Of a stretch of DNA of 64,000 bases, positions 8,322 to 15,854 are shown in pieces. How positions within the stretch are numbered: position 1 is the stretch's first letter; every line of letters starts with the position of its first letter. The notes beneath the pieces were generated by a model, which was given only the letters and a program-made list of their open reading frames with translations, had not been told where the DNA came from and ran no database searches. The position numbers and the translations under genes were made by a program. This DNA comes from Roseitranquillus sp963709765 (GTDB lineage Bacteria; Pseudomonadota; Alphaproteobacteria; Rhodobacterales; Rhodobacteraceae), in assembly GCA_963709765.1 (NCBI GenBank), contig CAVPXL010000001.1:186001-250000 (forward strand), read 5' to 3'.

Positions 8322-9683
8322 ATGAGCGCCAATCCACCCGATCTGCGTCCCGACCTTGCCCGCGCGCAGGTGACTGGCGCCTCCCGCCCCGGCCAGCCGA
8401 CGATCGGCATGGTCAGCCTCGGCTGTCCCAAGGCGCTGGTCGACAGCGAGCGGATTCTCACCCGGCTGCGCGCCGAGGGCTACGGCATCAGCCCGGACTA
8501 TTCCGGCGCCGACGCGGTCATCGTGAATACCTGCGGCTTCCTCGATTCGGCCAAGGTCGAGAGTCTCGACGCGATCGGCGAGGCCCTGTCGGCAAACGGG
8601 CGCGTCATCGTCACCGGGTGTCTCGGCGCAGAGCCCGACTACATTACCGGCGCGCATCCGCGCGTCCTCGCAGTGACCGGTCCGCACCAGTACGAGCAGG
8701 TGCTCGATGCCGTTCACGTCGCGGTTCCTCCCGCGCCGGATCCGTTCGTCGACCTGCTGCCGGCGCAGGCGGTCAGCCTCACGCCGCGGCATTACAGTTA
8801 TCTCAAGATCTCCGAGGGCTGTAACCACAAGTGCCGCTTCTGCATCATTCCCGACATGCGAGGCCGCCTTCAGTCGCGCCCGCACAAGGCGGTGATGCGC
8901 GAGGCTGAACGCCTGGTCGAAGCCGGCGTGAAGGAGCTTCTGGTCATCAGTCAGGATACCTCGGCCTACGGCACCGACTGGAAGGGACGTGACGACAAGG
9001 CGCCGATCCTGCCACTTGCCCGCGATCTGGGCAGCCTCGGCGCGTGGGTACGGCTCCACTATGTCTATCCCTACCCGCATGTGCGCGAGGTGATCCCGCT
9101 GATGGCGGAGGGGAAGGTCTTGCCCTACCTGGACATTCCGTTCCAGCACGCACATCCCGATACGCTGCGCCGCATGGCCCGCCCCGCCGCCGCGGCACGC
9201 ACACTTGACGAGATTGCCGCGTGGCGCGCGATCTGCCCTGACCTCACGCTGCGGTCCACCTTCATCGTCGGCTACCCCGGCGAGACCGAGGGCGAGTTCC
9301 GGACCCTGCTCGACTGGCTCGACGAGGCACAACTCGACCGCGTGGGCTGCTTCAAGTACGAAGACGTTGCCGGCGCCCGATCGGGCGCGTTACCCGACCA
9401 CGTCCCGGAAGACGTCAAGGAAGAGCGCTGGCACCGCTTCATGGAGAAGGCGCAGGCGATCAGCGCCGCCCGCCTCGCCGCGAAGGTCGGCACGCGTCAG
9501 GTGGTGATCGTGGATCTCGTCGAAGACGACGCCGCGACCTGCCGCACGATGGCCGACGCCCCCGAGATCGACGGAAACCTCTTCATCGATGAAGGCCACG
9601 CGCACCTGGCCCCGGGCGAAATCGTCACCGTGAAAGTCGATGAGGCCGGCGCCTATGACCTCTGGGGCCGTCTCGCCGACTGA
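8322..9683 (+). CDS. rimO: Ribosomal protein uS12 methylthiotransferase RimO
   Basis: Radical-SAM enzyme that adds a methylthio group to an aspartate of ribosomal protein S12. The protein has 453 residues. The N-terminal UPF0004 domain binds one iron-sulfur cluster through C35 (SLGCPKALVDSE), C71 (NTCGFLDSA) and C100 (TGCLGAE). The radical-SAM cluster motif is C167, C171 and C174 in SEGCNHKCRFCIIP. A C-terminal TRAM domain ends the protein (GEIVTVKVDEAGAYDLWG). ATG at 8322 gives the family length; the much longer open frame upstream is spurious. SLGCPKALVDSE separates RimO from the related tRNA enzyme MiaB. Confidence 0.96.
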   Translation: MSANPPDLRPDLARAQVTGASRPGQPTIGMVSLGCPKALVDSERILTRLRAEGYGISPDYSGADAVIVNTCGFLDSAKVESLDAIGEALSANGRVIVTGCLGAEPDYITGAHPRVLAVTGPHQYEQVLDAVHVAVPPAPDPFVDLLPAQAVSLTPRHYSYLKISEGCNHKCRFCIIPDMRGRLQSRPHKAVMREAERLVEAGVKELLVISQDTSAYGTDWKGRDDKAPILPLARDLGSLGAWVRLHYVYPYPHVREVIPLMAEGKVLPYLDIPFQHAHPDTLRRMARPAAAARTLDEIAAWRAICPDLTLRSTFIVGYPGETEGEFRTLLDWLDEAQLDRVGCFKYEDVAGARSGALPDHVPEDVKEERWHRFMEKAQAISAARLAAKVGTRQVVIVDLVEDDAATCRTMADAPEIDGNLFIDEGHAHLAPGEIVTVKVDEAGAYDLWGRLAD

Positions 9684-9770
9684 CCGCACGGGAACTCGGC
9701 GTGCCGACCACGCACTCCGGCGGGCAACCCGCGCTGGAAGTCGTCGCGGGCGCCCGGCAATCTGTGCCTC

Positions 9771-10083
9771 ATGGATCTGACCGGATTTGAAGTCACCTGT
9801 CGCGACGGCGGACGCAATTGGCCACGCTGCCGTAGGAGCACGAATTACCGCCTGTTCCCACGTCGTGGGACCGGTGTGCAGCCATTTCCACTGGAAGAGC
9901 GCCATCGAAACCGAGCACGAATGGGGTCTCCACCTCAAGTCGCGCGGCGATCTGTTCGAAAGGGTGGCGGAACTGATCCGGGCGCGACACGCGTATGATC
10001 TGCCGGCGATCGTCGCGCATTCGCTTATCGCCGGCACGGCAACAGCCCGCTGGATCATCGAGGAAACCGGCAGCGCAGCGTGA
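9771..10083 (+). pseudogene. cutA: CutA divalent-cation tolerance protein, frameshifted in this sequence
   Basis: Small trimeric protein associated with copper tolerance in other bacteria. The frame starting at ATG 9771 reads MDLTGFEVTC, a good CutA beginning. The body continues one frame over from about 9814: DAIGHAAVGARITACSHV, SHFHWKSAIETE, LKSRGDLFERVAELI, then ARHAYDLPAIVA. Removing one base from the G/C run at 9801-9813 joins both parts into one protein of about 103 residues, the normal CutA length. The only start in the second frame is a TTG at 9787, which would skip the first strand. I think a one-base insertion, real or from sequencing, splits an otherwise ordinary gene. Confidence 0.75.
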
Positions 10084-10177
10084 TCAGAGGCGCGCAAGAC
10101 GCTCATGCCTCATCCTCCTCCGCCCGAGTTGCTGCGAGAAAAATGACGCCAGGCGCGGACGCGCACCCTGATCTGGA

Positions 10178-10474
10178 TCAAGCCGCCGCGTTGGGCACCG
10201 AAAAGAGGATGTAACCTGCCCTGCGCCCGACTTCGTATGCCCCGGTCTGAGTGATGAAAACGCCCAGGTTTTCGGCGTCCTCGGGGCACGCGACCAGATC
10301 CAGCGTGTGGTCGAGGAACTGATTGGTGTAAGCCGTCTCGCCGGCGATCCGGCAGGCATCGGCGGCGTCCCGATAGCCGCCCAGAAGGATCAGGTCAGGC
10401 GCCGCCCGCTTGTCGGGGGCGGGCGTGCAAGCCGTGAGAACGACGAAGCAAGCCAGACTCGGATAAGGCTTCAT
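10178..10474 (-). CDS. Small putative lipoprotein of unknown function
   Basis: 98 residues. The N-terminus is a lipoprotein signal peptide (ACFVVLTAC) with the lipobox cysteine at residue 16, so the mature protein should be membrane-anchored through lipid. The rest is soluble, with two cysteines (ADACRIAGE and LVACPEDAENLG) that could form a disulfide. I do not recognise the family. It lies downstream of the M48 lipoprotein on the same strand, 77 bases away. Confidence 0.65.
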   Translation of the reverse strand: MKPYPSLACFVVLTACTPAPDKRAAPDLILLGGYRDAADACRIAGETAYTNQFLDHTLDLVACPEDAENLGVFITQTGAYEVGRRAGYILFSVPNAAA

Positions 10475-10551
10475 TCCCTGGTCTCCCTGTCACCACGCCA
10501 GACGCGACGCGCCATGATCGCACGGCCCGCAGGCGACACTCTCGGACACTC

Positions 10552-11265
10552 CTACTGAGCCGCCCGCCGCACTGTTTCAATCCGCTCGCCATTGGGAGGA
10601 TGAGTGCCGAGAAACTGGTTTCCGGGGTCGGGGATCCGCATGAAATACTGCGCCCCGTGAACGGGATCGTACCCCGCCCGCTGCGCGATGCGGGTCCCAA
10701 GTCCGTCAGCTTCAAGCTCGAAGCCCTTGGCGAAACGCCGGACATTGACCTGCGCGGCGAGATCCTGCGCCGTCCGGACGGTCGTGTCGTCGGCACCGCC
10801 CAGCGTTGCAAGAACGCCGGCAAGAACCGCGCCCGTCACGGCCGCCTGCTGCCCGCGCGGAATGTGGCCTTCGATATGATGCGCCGCCTCGTGGCCCAGG
10901 ATGAACGCCAGCTCGTCGCGGTTGCGCGCATCCGCGATCAGCGCCAGCGTGAAGCCGATCACCGGACGTCCGCTGTTGTCGAGCGTCTGGAACGCGTTGG
11001 GTGGCAGGGAGCGGCGGTCATCGACAACGATACGGAAGTCGCAATTCACACCTCGCGTCTGCGCCCGGCACAGGCTCTCGGCCACCGGCTCCACGTCACG
11101 CACGACGACCGAGAAATTGCTGACAGCGGCCTGCGGGGAAAGCCGCGGCTCGTCGGCTGGCGCAGGCGCGGGCATTCGGCCATTGCGCGGTGCGGGCGGC
11201 GGCGCGACCTCGCAGGCGGAAACCACCATCAAGGCAGCAAGGGCTGCAGCAAGGGTCAGACGCAT
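10552..11265 (-). CDS. M48-family metallopeptidase, lipoprotein
   Basis: Periplasmic zinc peptidase related to the M48 (HtpX/BepA/LoiP-like) group. The 237-residue protein begins with a lipoprotein signal (LAALMVVSAC, lipobox Cys18) followed by a Pro/Ala-rich linker. The zinc motif HEAAHH supplies H125, E126 and H129, and the downstream FELEADGLG segment provides the third ligand glutamate. ATG at 11265 is preceded by a clear ribosome binding site (aggag), and the longer frame upstream would bury the signal peptide. A role in outer-membrane protein quality control is inferred from relatives; its substrate is unknown. Confidence 0.88.
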   Translation of the reverse strand: MRLTLAAALAALMVVSACEVAPPPAPRNGRMPAPAPADEPRLSPQAAVSNFSVVVRDVEPVAESLCRAQTRGVNCDFRIVVDDRRSLPPNAFQTLDNSGRPVIGFTLALIADARNRDELAFILGHEAAHHIEGHIPRGQQAAVTGAVLAGVLATLGGADDTTVRTAQDLAAQVNVRRFAKGFELEADGLGTRIAQRAGYDPVHGAQYFMRIPDPGNQFLGTHPPNGERIETVRRAAQ

Positions 11266-11375
11266 CGTCGGCTCTCCTAACGACTTTGGCACAAAGCCTA
11301 GCAAATCGGTGCCCGAGAGCCAGCCGCTGCAGGCACAACTTGTCAAGTCCGTGATGTGCCCCCATTTTCAGGCGC

Positions 11376-11609
11376 ATGTTCACCATCGAGCACGATTTCG
11401 ACGCCACCGTCATCACCCTGATCGACGACCCCGCCACCCACCGCGAGGAGGATGTGACGATCAACGCCTTCGAGGATTGCATAACGCTGGAACAATACGA
11501 TCCGCGCGCGGACAAGACCGTGCGGATCACGCTGTCGCTGGCCCAGGCGCGCGATCTGGGCGCGGCGCTGGACCTGCCCGAAGGGGTCTACCGGCTGGGG
11601 CGCGCCTGA
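11376..11609 (+). CDS. Conserved hypothetical protein, 77 residues
   Basis: Short acidic cytoplasmic protein starting MFTIEHDFDATVITLIDD, rich in beta-strand-forming segments. It has no signal peptide or membrane segment, and I recognise no functional domain. The composition and codon use look like a real gene, and similar small proteins occur in related marine Rhodobacteraceae as far as I recall. Its 3' end overlaps the convergent gene by 22 bases. Confidence 0.6.
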   Translation: MFTIEHDFDATVITLIDDPATHREEDVTINAFEDCITLEQYDPRADKTVRITLSLAQARDLGAALDLPEGVYRLGRA

Positions 11610-11989
11610 GGCGTCCACGTGCCGGTCGCTGCATCGAGCTTGCGGTCGATGTCCTGACCGAGATCGCGCAGTCGCTCGGTTGCCTGCGCCGCGGCCGGGT
11701 CGGAAGCCCGAGGGAGCCGTGGCGTCCCGATGGCGGCGCCGAAGCGGGCAACTTCCAGCGCCCGAACCCGCGCCGACAGGCGCGCGATCGCCGTGACCAG
11801 ATCCGCCGTGGTCTCTGAGGGGCCGACGAAAAGCGCCCCCTCCACCGCCCGGCAGGGTTCCGGCAACGGTTCCGGCGCCGGGCCGCTGAACACCTCGGAC
11901 CGGCCGCCGCTTTCGCAGACAATCAGGCGAGGCGCCGCCTCGGCCGCAACGAGCGTCCCCAGAAGACCGATGGTTGCCATGCGGATCAT
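11588..11989 (-). CDS. Hypothetical exported protein
   Basis: 133 residues with a probable Sec signal peptide (MATIGLLGTLVAAEA, cleavage near residue 19). The mature part starts PRLIVCESGGRSEVF and contains a likely coiled-coil helix (LVTAIARLSARVRALEVARF). I recognise no family. It lies downstream of the DUF167 gene on the same strand, nine bases away, so the two are probably co-transcribed. Confidence 0.55.
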   Translation of the reverse strand: MIRMATIGLLGTLVAAEAAPRLIVCESGGRSEVFSGPAPEPLPEPCRAVEGALFVGPSETTADLVTAIARLSARVRALEVARFGAAIGTPRLPRASDPAAAQATERLRDLGQDIDRKLDAATGTWTPQARPSR

Positions 11990-11998
11990 CGTCGGAAC

Positions 11999-12274
11999 CT
12001 AACGCGGTCCGTCGAGCCGGAAAAGCTTCTTCCGCGCGGTGGCGCCACGCAGCAGGACAAGCCGCGACTTCGCCACGCCCAGCGCCGCAGCCAGAACTTC
12101 CTCCACTGCCGCGTTCGCCCTGCCGCCTTCGGGCGGCGCGGTCACGGCGATCCGGATCTCGTCCCCATCCAGCACAAGAGCGGTCCGCCGCGCCCGGGGC
12201 GAGGCCCGGACGTGGAATTCTGCGCCAGGGTGTGCCAGATGGCTCAGATCGGGGATGTCACGACGCGCCATCAT
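11999..12274 (-). CDS. DUF167 (YggU-like) family protein
   Basis: Small cytoplasmic protein of the DUF167/UPF0235 family, whose biochemical role is unknown. It has 91 residues. The family core is visible as FHVRASPRARRTAL, the RIAVTAPPEGGRANAAV loop, then KSRLVLLRGATARKKLF, where the APPxGGxAN and GxxxRxK signatures are diagnostic. Two ATGs at 12271 and 12274 are adjacent, and a G-rich binding site (gggggcgg) lies upstream. It is divergent from the nitroreductase and followed by an exported hypothetical protein. Confidence 0.85.
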   Translation of the reverse strand: MMARRDIPDLSHLAHPGAEFHVRASPRARRTALVLDGDEIRIAVTAPPEGGRANAAVEEVLAAALGVAKSRLVLLRGATARKKLFRLDGPR

Positions 12275-12349
12275 CGACCGCCCCCGTGCGGCTCCGTTGA
12301 CCCCGGCGCGCGAAAGGCCGAGATCGGGAACGACATGACCGGAGACACC

Positions 12350-12928
12350 ATGCCCGCACGCCACGACGCCGCCATCGACTTCCTGCTGACCCGACGGTCG
12401 CGCCCAGCCAAGACGCTGATGACGCCCGTGCCCGGTCGCGACGCATTGCGCCCGATCCTGACGGCGGGTGCGCGCGTGCCCGACCACGGCAAGCTCGAGC
12501 CCTGGCGGTTCATCGTGCTGGAGCGCGCTGCACTCCGCCGGATCGGTGCGCTGATCCCGGCGGCCGGCGATCGGCTGGGCCGCGACGACGACGCCGTGGC
12601 CAAGCAGAGAACACAGTTCGACGACGCAGACCTCGCCGTTGCGGTCATCTGCAGCCCCAAGCCATCGGAGAAGGTGCCCGAGGTCGAGCAGGTCCTGTCA
12701 GCCGGGGCCGCGTGCCTGTCACTGCTCAACGCGGCCCTGGCGGCGGGCTGGGGCGCGAACTGGCTGACCGGCTGGGCCAGCCACGACGCCGAATTCCGCC
12801 TCACCGCACTCGGGCTTGCGCCGCACGAAAGCGTAGCGGGTTTCATCCATATCGGCACCGAGCGCGCGGCACCGCCCGAGCGGCCGAGACCCGATCTGGA
12901 CGCGATCGTGAGCTGGGTCGCGGAATGA
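12350..12928 (+). CDS. Nitroreductase family protein (YdjA-like)
   Basis: FMN-dependent NAD(P)H oxidoreductase of the nitroreductase fold, 192 residues. The N-terminal segment FLLTRRSRPAKTL carries the FMN-contacting RRS motif; ARVPDHGKLEPWRFIVLE is the hallmark of the YdjA subgroup, and AALAAGWGANWLTGW lines the active site. ATG at 12350 has a ribosome binding site (ccggag) with good spacing; another ATG at 12335 is possible. Its stop overlaps the EI24 gene start in an ATGA, so the two are translationally coupled. The physiological substrate is unknown. Confidence 0.88.
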   Translation: MPARHDAAIDFLLTRRSRPAKTLMTPVPGRDALRPILTAGARVPDHGKLEPWRFIVLERAALRRIGALIPAAGDRLGRDDDAVAKQRTQFDDADLAVAVICSPKPSEKVPEVEQVLSAGAACLSLLNAALAAGWGANWLTGWASHDAEFRLTALGLAPHESVAGFIHIGTERAAPPERPRPDLDAIVSWVAE

Positions 12929-13632
12929 TCGCGGCCGCCTTCCTGCGCGCGATCGGCCAGCTGGGCGATCCGACCTTCCGCACAGTGCTCTGGCGCGGCA
13001 TCGGCTTGACCGTCGCGCTTCTGGTCGGGATCTACGCCGCCTTCCTGTGGCTGGTGAACTGGATCATGCCCGACAGCGTGACGCTGCCCTGGATCGGCGA
13101 GGTCGGCTGGATCGACGACATCGCGTCGGGCGCGTCGATCCTGGTGCTTATCGTGGCGTCGATCTTTCTGATGGTGCCGGTTGCCTCGGCGTTCACCGGG
13201 CTCTTTCTCGACGACGTGGCCGACGCCGTCGAAGCCCGGCATTACCCGGACCTGCGGCCCGCACCGCGGCTGGGAATGGCTGAATCGCTGCGCGAGGCGC
13301 TTGGATTCCTTGGTGTGATCGTTGCGGCGAACCTGGGCGCGCTCATACTCTACATCGTCTTTCCGCCCGCGGCGCCGGCGATCTTCCTCGCGATGAACGG
13401 CTACCTGCTGGGCCGGGAATACTTCCAGATGATCGCCCACCGACGACGCGGAAAAGAGGGCGCGCGCGCGATGCTGCGCCGTCACGGTCCGACGATCTGG
13501 ATCGCCGGGGTGCTCATGGCGCTACCGCTGACGGTGCCGATCCTGAACCTGTTCATTCCGATCCTTGGCGCCGCGACCTTTACCCACCTGTATCATCGGC
13601 TGGCGGAGCGGTCCGATCGCCCATCCGGTTGA
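12925..13632 (+). CDS. EI24 domain membrane protein (CysZ-like)
   Basis: Polytopic inner-membrane protein, 235 residues with about five hydrophobic segments. It matches the EI24 family, to which the sulfate permease CysZ belongs: MVPVASAFTGLFLDDVADAV, then LYIVFPPAAPAIFLAMNGYL, GREYFQMIAHRR and a final LTVPILNLFIPILGAATFTH. The start overlaps the nitroreductase stop (ATGA). Sulfate transport is not established for this branch. The 3' end overlaps the convergent DUF1467 gene by 53 bases. Confidence 0.82.
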   Translation: MIAAAFLRAIGQLGDPTFRTVLWRGIGLTVALLVGIYAAFLWLVNWIMPDSVTLPWIGEVGWIDDIASGASILVLIVASIFLMVPVASAFTGLFLDDVADAVEARHYPDLRPAPRLGMAESLREALGFLGVIVAANLGALILYIVFPPAAPAIFLAMNGYLLGREYFQMIAHRRRGKEGARAMLRRHGPTIWIAGVLMALPLTVPILNLFIPILGAATFTHLYHRLAERSDRPSG

Positions 13633-13882
13633 ACCAGTCGAGATCCTCGACCGAGACCACACCCGAGACGATCACGCCGGCAATGATCACCCACAACACG
13701 ACCGCGACGAGCGTGGTAATCCAGAACTTGCGGCGCATGTTCAGCACCGCAGGTGCCCCGGCATGGGTGCCCGGCACGATCTCGCCCGATTCGCCCTGCG
13801 TCGTCAGCCGTAGCGGCAGGACGACGAAGAACGTCATGAACCAGATGACGGCAAAGAGGACGATCGCGCTGGTGATGATCAT
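13580..13882 (-). CDS. DUF1467 family membrane protein
   Basis: 100-residue membrane protein with two hydrophobic segments, about residues 3-25 (SAIVLFAVIWFMTFFVVLPL) and 52-75 (FWITTLVAVVLWVIIAGVIV). RLTTQGESGEIVPGTHAGAP between them is the family signature. The function is unknown. Its start codon directly follows the stop of methylmalonyl-CoA epimerase (TGAATG), so the two are translated from one message. Confidence 0.85.
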   Translation of the reverse strand: MIITSAIVLFAVIWFMTFFVVLPLRLTTQGESGEIVPGTHAGAPAVLNMRRKFWITTLVAVVLWVIIAGVIVSGVVSVEDLDWFNRMGDRTAPPADDTGG

Positions 13883-14287
<405 letters not shown>

Positions 14288-14419
14288 CCCTGACTCCGCT
14301 CTGTCCGCGGGCCTGCTTATGAGGCGGGTGCACGAAGCCCGCAAGTCTCTGCCGCGCCTTAACCGGACGTTAGGCACTGTTCTACTTAAAGTCGCGGCAG
14401 TTGATTGGGAGAAAATGAA

Positions 14420-15133
14420 ATGCCAACCGAATTTGCCGACCTGATGATGCGCCGTCCCGCCACCGCCGACCGTCCGCTCGAAGGCCAGACGGTGCTGGTG
14501 GTCGAGGACAGCCGCTTTGCCTGCGAGGCGCTGCGTCTTCTGTGCCAGCGTTCGGGTGCACGCATCCGCCGCGCCGACAGCATTGCGTCGGCCCGCCGCC
14601 ACCTTCAGACCTACCGCCCCTCGATCGCCATCATCGATCTCGGCCTGCCCGATGGCGATGGCGCCGAGTTGATCGCCAGCCTGTCGGGTGCCTCTACGCG
14701 CAACAGCGTGATCGTCGGCATGTCCGGAGATGACGGCTCCGAGGACCGCGCGCTCGCCGCCGGCGCGGACGTCTTCCTGCCCAAGCCAATCGCTTCCCTT
14801 GCGGCGTTCCAGCAGACCATCGCCGCGGCCATGCCCGACGGATTGCCGCTCGACGACCGCGACGAAGCGATCACGCCGGACCGGCTCGCGGTTCGCGACG
14901 ATCTCGCGCAAATCGCCGCCAAGCTCCGGACGTCGGAGGACGATGAGACCCTTGCCTATGTGGTGCAGTTTCTCGCCGGCGTCGCCCGCAGCTCGGGTGA
15001 CATGGACCTCGAAGAGGCCGTCGACGACCTGGCCCGGCACCGCGCCAGCTGCCAGCCGACCGAGCGCAGCATCGCCCGCGTGCGCGCCCTGCTCCATGAC
15101 CGAATCGGCGAGATCGAGACTTTCGCCGCCTGA
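14420..15133 (+). CDS. Orphan response regulator, receiver domain plus helical C-terminus
   Basis: 237-residue cytoplasmic signalling protein. A CheY-like receiver domain spans about residues 23-140: acidic residues E29 and D30 (VLVVEDSRF), phosphoacceptor D73 (IIDLGLPDGDG), S102 in VGMSGDD and K122 in FLPKPI. The remaining 95 residues are acidic and helical without a DNA-binding motif I can recognise; a histidine-phosphotransfer-like bundle is possible but has no clear active histidine. ATG at 14420 follows gggag with eight-base spacing. No kinase gene is adjacent, so partner and output are unknown. Confidence 0.82.
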   Translation: MPTEFADLMMRRPATADRPLEGQTVLVVEDSRFACEALRLLCQRSGARIRRADSIASARRHLQTYRPSIAIIDLGLPDGDGAELIASLSGASTRNSVIVGMSGDDGSEDRALAAGADVFLPKPIASLAAFQQTIAAAMPDGLPLDDRDEAITPDRLAVRDDLAQIAAKLRTSEDDETLAYVVQFLAGVARSSGDMDLEEAVDDLARHRASCQPTERSIARVRALLHDRIGEIETFAA

Positions 15134-15152
15134 TCCGGTTCTACCGTGCCGG

Positions 15153-15854
15153 TCAGTCCGGGACGGGGTCGCCTGCCACCAGGACCGGCGCCGTCAAGTC
15201 TCCCAGACGGCGCCGTTGCCTGCCCCCGGCATCGAAATTCGCAGGGTCGAGCCAAGCCTCGAAGGCCGCGCGCAAGGCCGGCCATTCGCCGTCTATCGCG
15301 GCAAACCAGGCCGTGTCCCGGTTGCGCCCCTTGACCACCGCAGCCTGTCGGAAGACCCCTTCATAGCTCAGGCCGAAACGCTGTGCCGCCCGCCGCGAGG
15401 CGCGGTTTGCGGCGTCGCATTTCCATTCGAAGCGGCGATAGCCCGCATCGAAGGCCCAACGCATCAACAGGAAAACCGCCTCCGTCAATTCGCGCGTACG
15501 CTGCAGACGCGGAGCAAACGAGAGCCAGCCGGCCTCGACCGACCCGGCGGCCGGGTTGATCCTCATCAGGCTCAGCGTTCCGCCCAGGCGCCTGTCGGCC
15601 ATCCGCACTGCGTAGTGCAGCGGATCGTGCAGAAGCCGCGCCGCGTCGAGCCATGCGCGATACGCCTCCGGTGTCGCGAACGGACCCACGGGCATGTGGC
15701 GCCACATCGCATCGTCCGCATCCTCGGAGAACGCTTCGTGAAGCGGCACGGCGTGATCCGGCGCCAGCGGCTCCAGCCGGACGAAGCGACCGCTCAGCGC
15801 GACCCGAGGCGGCAGCGGCGGGGGCGTCCAGCCGCCAAGCGGTCTATCGATCAC
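15153..15854 (-). CDS. GNAT family N-acetyltransferase (RimJ/RimL-like)
   Basis: Acetyl-CoA-dependent acyltransferase, 233 residues. The RimJ/RimL subgroup is indicated by FVRLEPLAPDHAVPLHEA near the N-terminus, IGGT-like GGTLSLMRINPAAGSVE, the GNAT segment LMRWAFDAGYRRFEWKCDA and NRASRRAAQRFGLSYEGVFRQ. The start overlaps the aspS stop in an ATGA, implying translational coupling. Relatives acetylate protein N-termini or small molecules; the substrate here is unknown. Confidence 0.86.
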   Translation of the reverse strand: MIDRPLGGWTPPPLPPRVALSGRFVRLEPLAPDHAVPLHEAFSEDADDAMWRHMPVGPFATPEAYRAWLDAARLLHDPLHYAVRMADRRLGGTLSLMRINPAAGSVEAGWLSFAPRLQRTRELTEAVFLLMRWAFDAGYRRFEWKCDAANRASRRAAQRFGLSYEGVFRQAAVVKGRNRDTAWFAAIDGEWPALRAAFEAWLDPANFDAGGRQRRRLGDLTAPVLVAGDPVPD

